From positions 1 to 64,000 of the forward strand of contig JAHQIW010007333.1 in assembly GCA_019055375.1 (NCBI GenBank): DNA of 64,000 bases, in the 5' to 3' direction. A program made the translations under genes and the position numbers. Source of the DNA: Parelaphostrongylus tenuis (lineage: Eukaryota; Nematoda; Chromadorea; Rhabditida; Metastrongylidae). The notes beneath the pieces were generated by a model. It saw only the letters and a program-made list of their open reading frames with translations, had not been told where the DNA came from and ran no database searches. Positions within the stretch are counted from its first letter, which is position 1. Every line of letters starts with the position of its first letter. Below, piece by piece: positions 58,231-64,000 of the stretch.

Positions 58231-60181
58231 GAACTGCGTCGCATACGAGGTCACTGGTTCGATCTCGCGCTCATGGCTCACCAAGCCATCCATCCCTCCG
58301 GGGTCGGTAAATTGGTACCAGACAGGTCTCATACTTGTCTGGGAGGATAAGCAGCACTGACTCGGTTCAGCGGGAGGCCACCGCGAGTCATTGTAAAGGC
58401 CAGATGTGCATTCGATCACCTCAAACGAAGTTAAAAAATTGAAGTCGAATGCATGGCGCATCCCTCAGGGATTGATTAACGCCGAGAGCTTTATCCTTTA
58501 TCCTTTTATATATCTGAAAGCTTTAGATATATATATTTATATATATGAGATCTTCAGCGCATGAGAAGTAAATCATTGATGTTTTTCGACTATTTTTTTC
58601 TAAAATTTTGAACTTATGCAATGAAGGTTGGGCATTATACCCTACAAGAACATGATCCGCTACCTACAAATTAAAAAGTTCGAAAATCCGTTGTTCAAAT
58701 GCAAAGTTACTACGACTTTGACCATTTGAGGAATATATGCTCGAGTTGATGCCAAAGACGATCAACAATCGTCATGCAAAACTTTCTCTGAAGATGGTAA
58801 AGTCGTCCTAGTCCTTATGAATGGTCAACCAGAAATCCTTTTTCAAAACCCAGTGTCCTTTCTTTGATACCAGATCAATCAATTGAAAGTAAATTCAAGA
58901 ACGAATACGGTAAACTGTGCGTTATAGATTTGAAGAATTCCTAATGAAATCAATTTACGCGATTCTTGGGTGACTTGAGAAGCTGGTCGCGAATGCCGAG
59001 GGCAACGTCGGCTTCTAAATAAGACATCTTGTTATACGTTCTTTTCGTACTTATTCCTTGCAAAACTCATAGTTGAGACAAAAAATAATGAGAACGTAAC
59101 TTTTCGGAACCCTTACATGGGAGCACGACCAACACTGTCACCAACACAGAAATATAATTCAAGATTTTCATGTTGAAGCCTTGCTGAAAGCAGACTTATT
59201 AGTTGGTGGCTGGATGAGCTTTGTCTAACCTACAAAGGTCAGGCGATTGCCTATGATGATAACGACCACGACACGTGATAGCACGTGCTTCTTCACCATT
59301 CTAGGACATAAATATGCCAGACCAACATATGGCTTCTAAATAAAACTACTGAGGGTCACTTTATTTTTTGAGAAAGACGACTATTTGAGTTTGTAATGAT
59401 CTCAAGCTGTGACCTTGCAATAATACGGGTAATACGAGATCTTGTAGTAATACGCGTAACACGAAATTTTGAAAATAATGCTGGAATCGGAGTCAAACAT
59501 AATATTTCGTGAGGTTTTGTGAAAACCTTTTGGGATAAAGCAGTCAAAATTGTTCTTTTTTGAGCTTCAAAATTATTGGATAAGACAATAAAGATTAAAC
59601 AAAGGTGCTTTTTGATATTAATGCATACAAGCTAAAAGAGCAGCCGTTTTCATTTTTTGAATCGCCTTATACTTATGCAACTTGAATAGGTTTCTATTGC
59701 AAATTACAGTTAATCGTCAACACAATGTAAGAAAATCGAACCTGAATAGCATGATCAATAGTCCTTCCATGGATTGCATTTCTCTTAGTATTCAGCATTC
59801 ATCTGAAACCAGTTTAGATTCCAAAACACCGTTGCTGCTCAGTTCTTTGGTCATACTCACTCCGAAGAGTTCTACATTACTTACGAAGATCCGAAGTCGT
59901 CTTCATCACGCCCGACAAGCGTAGTCTACTCAGCGCCATCCGTGACCCCATATTCAAAATATTTTCCGGCTTATCGCATCTACACCATTGATGGAGCGTA
60001 TAATGGATCAACTTACGTGAGCTAATACTGATCGATATTTGTTAATGTCACACTATTGATAAGTTGATGTTATAGCAAGTGATCGACTTCGAGGAGTGGT
60101 TCCTGAATCTTACTGAGGCAAATGCAAGTCCTGAAAATCCTCAATGGAAACAGCTTTATGCCAGTATTAATCGAGAATATG
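41094..60181 (+). CDS. Acid sphingomyelinase (sphingomyelin phosphodiesterase), multi-exon gene, 3' end not found
   Basis: Secreted or lysosomal enzyme that hydrolyses sphingomyelin to ceramide and phosphocholine. Exons (+): 41094-41151, 41347-41435, 41585-41764, 47017-47086, 48229-48317, 48483-48605, 48900-49022, 51888-51994, 56369-56431, 56513-56623, 56698-56781, 56898-56985, 57161-57243, 59818-60016, 60076-60181; phases agree throughout, about 524 codons. Domain order is signal peptide, saposin-B, Pro-rich linker, metallophosphoesterase. The metal ligands expected in the family are present: TDIHLD, VSGDL, GNHE, HIIAHIP and GHTH. The early saposin exons (2-3) are the least certain. The last exon ends in phase 1 after INREYG, so at least one C-terminal exon is missing and probably lies beyond the window. 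Intron lengths up to 5.2 kb come from repeats. Confidence 0.9.
41347..41435 (+). CDS. Sphingomyelinase exon 2: start of the saposin-B domain
   Basis: After ATCATCTAG the frame gives SASHECLMCKFAVELLHHAW, with the C-x-x-C pair that opens saposin-B domains. Two donors compete: GTAGGT at 41436 keeps the frame with exon 3, while the stronger-looking GTGAGT at 41440 would shift it. Confidence 0.75.
41585..41764 (+). CDS. Sphingomyelinase exon 3: saposin-B middle part (uncertain)
   Basis: Begins after GATTGCTTTTAG, encodes VEKTHEKAAKKCGYLKI and ends VEIFYKCYWLFLAK before a weak GTCTGA donor. The two Cys could be the third and fourth of the domain, but the spacing between them is long. A 42-base internal intron (GTTTTC...TTTTAG, 41652-41693) is possible. 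Confidence 0.4.
42047..42089. repeat. AT-dinucleotide microsatellite
   Basis: TA repeat run with one phase break, inside the third intron of the sphingomyelinase gene. Confidence 0.85.
42190..44025. other. Intron sequence without recognised features
   Basis: Lies within the 5.2 kb intron 41765-47016. Only short chance frames; no transposon domain recognised. Confidence 0.4.
44026..44150 (+). repeat. tRNA-like SINE head, family E
   Basis: TCTAGCGCAGTGATTAGAAAA resembles box A and TTGGCTCGATTTC resembles box B, spaced as in a tRNA, followed by GTTCGGGTCCGGTGACTGG. It is a single copy in the window. The mismatched acceptor stem region suggests a SINE rather than a tRNA gene. Confidence 0.4.
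44797..45042 (-). other. Coding-like open frame of unknown origin
   Basis: The minus frame includes SKFRLILHRPVSVAMLNCEV and QQPQLTYKLANLISDFIDCQ. Codon use is more balanced than in the surrounding AT-rich DNA. No family recognised and no partner exons found. It could be a transposon fragment or an exon of a nested gene. Confidence 0.3.
45713..46000 (+). repeat. tRNA-derived SINE, family B (best full copy)
   Basis: The head TGTGGTGCAGTGGTTAGAGG (box A region) and AGTGGTTCGATCTCGC (box B) are followed by GTAAATTGGTACCAGAC, CACTGACTCGGTTCAGCG, GGTCATTGTAAAGGCC, CACCTCAAACGAAGTTC and a CGCCGAGAG tail. It shares about 270 bases with 58229-58510. It lies in an intron of the sphingomyelinase gene. 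Confidence 0.85.
47017..47086 (+). CDS. Sphingomyelinase exon 4: end of the saposin-B domain
   Basis: Preceded by TGATTGCAG; encodes EEFVYIVGQIVVEPQQICSL with the fifth domain Cys, then LLHD split across the GTATGC donor. Confidence 0.8.
47449..47605 (+). repeat. Partial copy of the foldback repeat found near the Arg/Ser gene
   Basis: TTAATGTGGGGCATGGGTCA, then ACGAGGAGG, CCGAAACATCGG, TCGACCCTGACCTACC, CCTCGCTTAGGC and AGCATTCTTT follow the order of 7860-7975 with scattered changes. Only half of the foldback is present. Confidence 0.7.
47620..47835 (+). pseudogene. Possible Tc1-like transposase fragment
   Basis: The plus frame shows ASQLNSSVNIRQLIDGSSS and RRRPSLNLSVNRSPYSRI, recalling the second helix-turn-helix and the G-R-R-P-x-L-x-x-x-N-R motif of Tc1-type transposases. 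No catalytic domain follows. The call is weak. Confidence 0.25.
48229..48317 (+). CDS. Sphingomyelinase exon 5: last saposin Cys and Pro-rich linker
   Basis: Preceded by TGATTTTAG; encodes DCGTFVNPFSKWTIPIPGGQ and PKPVDKQPVA. The W-T-x-P-I-P-G pattern is typical of the linker between the two domains in animal enzymes. Confidence 0.85.
48483..48605 (+). CDS. Sphingomyelinase exon 6: first metal-binding motif
   Basis: Encodes PGKPTLRVLHLTDIHLDMMY and then ETKCSEPQCCRP. D-x-H supplies the first two zinc ligands and the paired Cys follow as in the family. GTAAGT donor. Confidence 0.95.
48900..49022 (+). CDS. Sphingomyelinase exon 7
   Basis: Encodes QPAGNWGMVGDCDAPYWLL and TNMLEFIQKNHED. The A-G-x-W-G and C-D-x-P pattern is conserved in acid sphingomyelinases. 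Acceptor CTTTATAG, donor GTGAGT. Confidence 0.92.
49023..51887. other. Intron 7 of the sphingomyelinase gene, repeat-like content
   Basis: Contains a GC-richer block at about 49340-49670 with TAGTGGTTCGATTCT (box-B-like) near its end. Frames at 51081-51419 (+) and 51340-51639 (-) have no recognised domain. Confidence 0.4.
51888..51994 (+). CDS. Sphingomyelinase exon 8: G-D motif
   Basis: Encodes LDFVMVSGDLTSHAVWDYSR followed by DSHVAIVRNITNTIKS. The Asp of GD is a bridging metal ligand in this superfamily. Acceptor ATATTGCAG, donor GTAAGT. Confidence 0.95.
51995..54062. other. First half of intron 8, no firm feature
   Basis: AT-rich. The minus strand near 53110-53150 reads a very weak L-I-D-Y-E-like reverse-transcriptase echo that I do not consider sufficient for a call. 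The 104-codon frame at 52669-52983 has no recognised domain. Confidence 0.3.
54063..54228. mobile_element. MITE-like element, 166 bp
   Basis: The ends pair as inverted repeats: GCCTGATAATCATTATCTGG at the left and the complement of CAAATAATGATTATCAGGC at the right, with further matches (GAGCACCCA / TGCGTGGCTC). No coding capacity. Only one copy is in the window. Confidence 0.6.
55080..55700 (+). mobile_element. Penelope-like retroelement remnant with GIY-YIG endonuclease
   Basis: Across frameshifts the plus strand shows SCKTCEG followed by EYIGETSGLLYVRIKEHL (about 55337-55385), the signature of the GIY-YIG endonuclease domain at the C-terminus of Penelope-like elements. It then shows a PLNIHR-like and HKRAKLMDPL segment. 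Upstream, RRFLKRSCLGRFCG-like sequence may be the linker. Stops break every frame. It lies inside intron 8 of the sphingomyelinase gene. Confidence 0.6.
55994..56215 (+). repeat. tRNA-derived SINE, family D
   Basis: CCGTGGACGAGTGGTTGTGATG resembles a box A region, and GAGCCGAGTTCCACTCCCC a box B region with the T-arm. A GC-rich body without a long coding frame follows. It is a single copy in this window. Confidence 0.5.
56265..56302. repeat. ACT-trinucleotide microsatellite
   Basis: Repeated TACTACTA units with two interruptions, just before sphingomyelinase exon 9. Confidence 0.8.
56369..56431 (+). CDS. Sphingomyelinase exon 9: G-N-H-E motif
   Basis: Encodes CFPKTAIYFAIGNHEGVPID. GNHE supplies the Asn ligand and the catalytic-site His. 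Acceptor TTTTATAG, donor GTGAGT. Confidence 0.95.
56513..56623 (+). CDS. Sphingomyelinase exon 10
   Basis: Encodes FAPHFTPKRFHMNWLYDTMA then ETWSDWVPEDQMKTVK. The donor is GTAGAT at 56624, chosen because it restores the frame (KY|MGCYM) into exon 11; GTGAAA at 56616 would not. Confidence 0.9.
56698..56781 (+). CDS. Sphingomyelinase exon 11: P-G-L-R-L-I-S-L-N
   Basis: Encodes MGCYMKKIYPGLRLISLNNA then LGGDAIN. This is one of the most conserved stretches in the family. Acceptor TTTTTCAG, donor GTAACC. Confidence 0.95.
56898..56985 (+). CDS. Sphingomyelinase exon 12
   Basis: Encodes LFLYINQTDPDGTMTWLVEQ then LLDAERAGES, the T-D-P ... W-L-V segment before the H-I-I-x-H-I-P motif. Donor GTTAGT. 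Confidence 0.92.
57161..57243 (+). CDS. Sphingomyelinase exon 13: H-I-I-A-H-I-P motif
   Basis: Encodes VHIIAHIPGGDSEALEGWAL then NYYNVIN. The central His is a metal ligand. Acceptor TTTTTTAG; donor GTTTGA is weak but needed for the frame into exon 14. Confidence 0.93.
58076..58228. repeat. Compound CT then TA microsatellite
   Basis: About 125 bases of CT-rich repeat (CTCTCCCTCTCTC type) run into a TA repeat of about 28 bases. It directly abuts a family B SINE that lacks its 5' head. Confidence 0.9.
58229..58510 (+). repeat. tRNA-derived SINE, family B, 5' truncated
   Basis: Starts within the head (CTGCGTCGCATACGAGG), then AGTTCGATCTCGC-type box B, GGTAAATTGGTACCAGAC and CACTGACTCGGTTCAGCG. 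It ends CGCCGAGAGCTTTATCCTTT with a second TATCCTTT unit, showing a short simple tail. Box A has been replaced by the CT/TA microsatellite. Confidence 0.85.
58511..59817. other. End of intron 13, no recognised feature
   Basis: AT-rich, with a short TATATATTTA run near 58510-58545. No transposon or coding motif recognised. Confidence 0.4.
59818..60016 (+). CDS. Sphingomyelinase exon 14: G-H-T-H motif
   Basis: Encodes RFQNTVAAQFFGHTHSEEFY, later SSSRPTSVVYSAPSVTPYSK and YRIYTIDGAYNGSTY. H-x-H supplies the last two ligands. Acceptor CAGTTTAG, donor GTGAGC. Confidence 0.95.
60076..60181 (+). CDS. Sphingomyelinase exon 15
   Basis: Encodes QVIDFEEWFLNLTEANASPE then NPQWKQLYASINREYG. The donor is GTACGA, and a family A SINE follows within 60 bases. 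The rest of the C-terminus is not seen up to 64000. Confidence 0.9.
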
Positions 60182-60237
60182 GTACGAATTTACATGTCGA
60201 GAGCCTAATACTCGAAATTTCTAGTAGTTTTACTGCA

Positions 60238-60380
60238 TTTTTCGCAGTGTTATTACGTTTCATATACCAAAGAGAATTGAGTGGTGAGCGAAAATATCAC
60301 CACAGACGAGAGTCGAACTCGCGTTTCACCCATACTGGGGACGCGTGCCACCACTACACCACAAAAGCACACTCGTACCA
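60238..60380 (-). repeat. SINE family A
   Basis: CGCAGTGTTATTACGTTTC, then AGAGAATTGAGTGGTGAGC, AGAGTCGAACTCGCG and CCACTACACCAC. It starts 57 bases after sphingomyelinase exon 15. Confidence 0.65.
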
Positions 60381-60669
60381 CTCGTACAACCACTCATTCT
60401 TCAACATCTCTGTGTTAGCTGTCAGCCACCAACCTCAAACAGGTTTGGTCGGGTATGCGATTTCGCTTTGTAAACCCACTTAAGCTGACAGCCATTGTAA
60501 GAACTAACATTTGAAATTCTAGTATTTCTGCTGCATTTTCCGCAGTGCTAATATGCTTCACGAGTGTATATTATATATTTATATATACATATTATTTTTC
60601 TATATTATACATACAGTACATACATGGGCAATACATATTTAATACATACATGGAATACATACAATGCAT

Positions 60670-60790
60670 ACATAGACAGCTTTGAGAATAGAATGGTCTC
60701 CGGTATAGATGAATCGCGGATGAAACTCGACTACTGTCTGAGGTCGTATTCTTGTTCACCATTCAATTCTCTTAGTTATATCAAGAGGCT
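60670..60790 (+). repeat. SINE family A, 3' part
   Basis: GATGAATCGCGGATGAAACTC, CTGTCTGAGGTCG and TTCACCATTCAATTCTCTTAG match the plus-orientation body at the start of the window. It faces the preceding minus copy across an AT-rich linker. Confidence 0.5.
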
Positions 60791-61025
60791 TCTAGAGTAC
60801 CTTTCTTAAGTCACTGAAGTTCTATCCATACTTTTCACTTAGTCATTTACATAACACTCTCTATCGCGATTAGTGGCGTGTGAACTACAGTAATGTTGCT
60901 CGCTGCTGCTACTCATTGGTATAAATAAATATAAGGTTATGCAAAAAATTTTAGGAAATTCTTGAAAGTTCTGTTTTCATGCGCAAATTAACAACAAGAG
61001 CAACATTTACTATTCTCCAGAGTAT

Positions 61026-61535
61026 AGACCACCATTGCCCACCAATTTCTACCACCGTTCTTCATGAGTCCGAATCTGCTCGACTCACCATTCCGGCTCC
61101 TTTGAAACATAAACATTGTATACATGCTTCTTAAACTTCACTGAATGATCCAGCGACTGCCAATCAAAAAGTGGCGCATTGATCGAAAGAGGCTATACTC
61201 AGGTACAGTTCATGCTGATCCTGCAACATGTTGACAGCGGTCTGCTGCGAAGGACCAAGCTCTTCACCCAAATCATGAGTGTTCGGTAAAGGCTCAGCAT
61301 CCAAAGTGGCTTGAAAGTCACTTCCATCCAAAACAGGTGGCCCTCCAGAACGAGGCATGTCTTCAAGATGAAAACTGGTTGCTTTGGATCTCTTAAACCA
61401 TACGCCCACAATCGAGTTTGTTACCGTACCAGCATTGTCACCCTTTATTCTCATCGACGGCTTTGAGAATCGTTAAACCTTTTCTCCAATAATGACGGAG
61501 CAGCACATGCAGATCATACTGTTCAATAAGCATTT
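61026..61535 (-). pseudogene. Mariner transposase pseudogene with internal deletion
   Basis: The minus frame starting upstream of 61454 gives LRHYWRKGLTILKAVDENKG, then VWFKRSKATSFHLEDMPRSG and HDLGEELGPSQQTAVNMLQD. These are the two helix-turn-helix regions and the G-R-P hook. After a stop the sequence jumps to HEERW-K-V-NGG-YS, the C-terminal signature near 61060. The catalytic D-D-D core is gone. Confidence 0.75.
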
Positions 61536-61562
61536 CGCAGTTGAAGTCAATAAACTAGGTAA

Positions 61563-62166
61563 ATATTAGGCCTTCTCATAAGTTTTGGCACCAGAGTAAT
61601 TACTACCAAATTTGTTATCCACAAGTAATTAAAACTGCATAACAACACGACTCAAAGTATGATCCACCAGTCTGAACACATTTCTGCTACCTCTCAGGCA
61701 AAAAATCAATACCGCGCTAATAGAATTGATCATCGTTAGATCCAAAGAAGGTTGTCATTTCTTGGCACGAATGTCTGATGTCTCGAAACATTCCTTCCCC
61801 ACGAAGTGCTCCAGCGACCGCAAGAGGTGATAGTCAGACGACGACAAATCAGGGCTGGTACGTCGCACGATCCAACAATTCCCGCTCCAGTTCGGGCAAC
61901 TTTCTCTTTGTCAGTTTGGTGACATGCAACCTTGAGTCGTCTTAAAGTAGGATGAGATTACCGCGATGTCGACGTGACAGGGGCCGTTTACAGTGGTCCA
62001 GATGCTCATAGTAGCGCAAGGCTTTGATCGACTGTTGTTAGCAGTGTGTTATGTTGTTGCAGTGTTGCAGGTGTTGTTACTGTTGTTAAGCAGTTTTAAT
62101 TATTTCTGGTCAATAAATTTGATGTTTATTGCTCTAGTGCCAAAACTTATAAGAAGACCTAATATA
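61563..62166 (-). mobile_element. Mariner-derived deletion element M4 with C-terminal transposase remnant
   Basis: The ends match as inverted repeats: TATTAGGCCTTCTCATAAG then TTTTGGCACCAGAG at the left, and the complement of GCTCTAGTGCCAAAACTTAT then AAGAAGACCTAATAT at the right. They are flanked by TA. Minus-strand frames show TSPDLSSSDYHLLRSLEHF, VGKECFETSDI and an FY-RGIDFLPERWQKCV-type end, that is, the third catalytic Asp region and the C-terminus. Shares its ends with M1, M2 and M3. Confidence 0.75.
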
Positions 62167-63185
62167 TACAAAACTACCAATAAAAACGACACAAAAAGCC
62201 GGAGATGAGCATTCGAAAATTTCTCAGAACTTTTTGCTTAACCTAATAGAAAACACATGTCGTGCCAATACGTGATCTTTGGTGAACTTAGTCCACCGAA
62301 GCTAAAGAAGTCGGCACCAGAATCGTGCAAGCGAATAGAAATTGCCGGCACTACCGTACTGACTAGGTTGAAAAAGAACATTCTTTAGGATTGAAATCAC
62401 AATCGCCATCCGAATGGAACAACATGATTGAGAGAATGCGAACGGATAATGTGCTCTTCGAAAAATACAGAGAGTCAGTCATCGGTTAACTTTTTTTATT
62501 TTCAAGACAAGATGAACATTTGACTTTCAATATTAAGAAATTTCTATCGTCGCTCGAAATTTGATGGTATCGGTGATTGTGATGAAAATTGCAAGAGAAG
62601 ATGGTTATGTAATGCTCGACAGATGCACCATTCTCAAGCTCTATGTACAGATCTTGGCCGTAAGTCATACATTCAACGTGCAGTATTTTCTGTGTTGGAA
62701 CAAAACTTCAATATAATTTAAGTTCTCACTGGAAGGCGTGATCGGAATAACTATCATCGTAAGCCAAACCCGATTCACCTGACCAAGGAAGAAATTCAAT
62801 TCACTCTTGATCAAAGAAGAAATCAAAGTCAGGCTAACCACAAGTGTCGGTTGTAATACGTAATAGTACTTCATCAGTGAAGAATATTTGAAGAATTGCA
62901 GTGAAACTTTATGAGTAAATGTGTTGACCAACTGCTCAATAATTCCATTCAAAATATTCAGTGGGGAAGAGGAATGCAGGTTTTATTCGACTACTATGGT
63001 CAATGGAGACGAAAAGAAGTTTCAGTGTCGTTTTAGAGGCACAGCTAAGCCAAATATTAACGGCATGACAAATTTTGAAGTCTGAAAAATCTACAAGAAT
63101 TCTTCACCATGCTGCTATTTTGGCACTGGTGTTGTTATTCTTTTATATCCAGAAATGCTGAGTGATATGCAAAATTTGGAGCCTT
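62167..63185. other. No recognised feature
   Basis: The frames at 62486-62668 (-) and 62665-62952 (-) have no recognised domain. No sphingomyelinase C-terminal exon was found here. Confidence 0.35.
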
Positions 63186-63230
63186 GAGCAAGAGTTAGGC
63201 CCGCGTTCCACCCATACCGGATGTCATAGA
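63186..63230 (-). repeat. SINE family A fragment
   Basis: AGAGTTAGGCCCGCGTTCCA and CCCATACCGG match the T-arm region of family A on the minus strand. Confidence 0.4.
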
Positions 63231-63339
63231 GTTTGGGGTGCGAAGGTCTACTAGTCTCTCACCTGATCACAGAGATGTGTATTTAACGTAGGAGAAATAA
63301 ACGAGAAAAGTCGAAATAGACGGCATGACATGTATCTCC

Positions 63340-64000
63340 TGTCGTTCCCTTGATTGTCGGCGAACTGATACAAGTAAAGTTTTCTTTCTTCCTTAATTCT
63401 TGCAAGAGCGGATCAAGAGGCCTTTTTCATGGTGATTCGCTGCGTATCATATCATTCTTCTAGCTTTTCCGTCAAGAAATCATACCATCGTGTTTATGGT
63501 CTTCTTGTTGTGCGTTTAACATCGCGAGGAATCGAGCCAGTGGCGGTCATCATTCATTGTGGTCGCTCAACCTTGTCTTTCAGAGCCTAGGGTGTAGAGT
63601 AGCGTATTTGACTTTCGGTCGTTGACAGTGGGTGCCTTGGATGTTTTCTCTCAATTGCAGCATACGAGATGCTCCTCGTATGGAGCTTTCAACTGAACGC
63701 TCAAAAACCAGTGGATTTTTTTAACCTGCATATTTATCGGCCATATTTCTGATGAATACGTTAAGACAGAGATAAGTGTTGAATTGAAAAGTGGACACGA
63801 AATCGGACGTTCCTCGTTCTCTTCACTGCATCCTCGGGACTTTCAGTTGCTTCCCAAGTTTCCTTCTTCTTCCTGCTATACTCTAAAGCTAGGTTATTAG
63901 GCATATTGACTATGCGACTTAGATAGACATGACTGGAGCATTCAGAGAAATTCATTCCGTAGAGTGTGGCAAAATCAATCCGTTCCCCATGAATGTCGTT
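63340..64000 (-). mobile_element. RTE-type non-LTR retrotransposon 3' remnant, runs off the window
   Basis: The minus strand shows YLSRIVNMPNNLALEYSRKK, then ESPEDAVKRTRNVRFRVHF, an S-E-I-W segment, and the RHWLDSS / TINTMV-type 3' motifs toward 63450, broken by stops. The motif order matches the remnant at 2575-3310. The 5' portion lies beyond 64000. Confidence 0.75.

Noticed and set aside
58050..58461. Frames rich in Leu/Ser or Arg/Glu over the CT repeat
   Set aside because: They are translations of the microsatellite and the adjoining SINE.
1..64000. CRISPR array or bacterial operon
   Set aside because: No regularly spaced direct repeats with unique spacers and no dense same-strand genes; the splice structure shows a eukaryotic genome.

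Overview
The window looks like nuclear DNA of a parasitic nematode, most likely a strongylid/hookworm-type genome. It is AT-rich. One recognisable host gene is split into small exons, with introns ending in the short TTTTCAG-type acceptor typical of nematodes. Almost everything else is degenerate transposon DNA: RTE-type non-LTR elements, mariner and its deletion derivatives, a Penelope-like remnant, tRNA-derived SINEs and foldback elements. Most open frames longer than 60 codons are chance frames or transposon debris. No bacterial-type operon, rRNA, CRISPR array or confident functional tRNA gene is present. The species call is inference.

Layout. 1-5.7 kb: SINEs, an RTE 3' remnant on the minus strand, a 33-bp tandem repeat and the first copy of a ~1.7 kb dispersed repeat. 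5.75-23.7 kb: a very large inverted duplication. Left arm 5751-12629 and right arm 14373-23709 mirror each other with the coordinate sum near 27002-27005 (29460 outside a right-arm insertion). The 1.74-kb spacer holds a ~320 bp foldback and a truncated RTE element that is cut at the right-arm boundary. The inner arms look almost identical in the stretches compared by eye; the outer parts show roughly 1% differences. Each arm carries a small Arg/Ser-rich (protamine-like or SR-like) gene, intact at 7249-7431 on the minus strand and stopped early in the right arm, plus mariner and SINE debris. The right arm alone has a ~2.45 kb insertion at about 20269-22723.

23.7-37 kb: mariner-derived elements, an inverted relative of the right-arm insertion (28.74-29.74 kb), a GC-rich island near 28.2 kb, and the second copy of the dispersed repeat (33.07-35.2 kb) interrupted by a probable solo LTR. 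37.1-39.6 kb, minus strand: what looks like a decayed or very divergent importin-alpha gene. 41.1-60.2 kb, plus strand: an acid sphingomyelinase (saposin-B plus metallophosphoesterase) gene in about 15 exons, whose introns of up to 5.2 kb are full of repeats. Its final C-terminal exon was not found. 60.2-64 kb: SINEs, two mariner remnants and an RTE element that runs off the window.

The best candidate for something undescribed is the palindrome with a small basic, sperm-nuclear-protein-like gene in its arms. Its 5' leader motif has been amplified into a neighbouring foldback repeat, and differences between the arms look concentrated in that gene. An assembly artefact (false joining of haplotypes, or a chimeric inverted read) must be excluded first.
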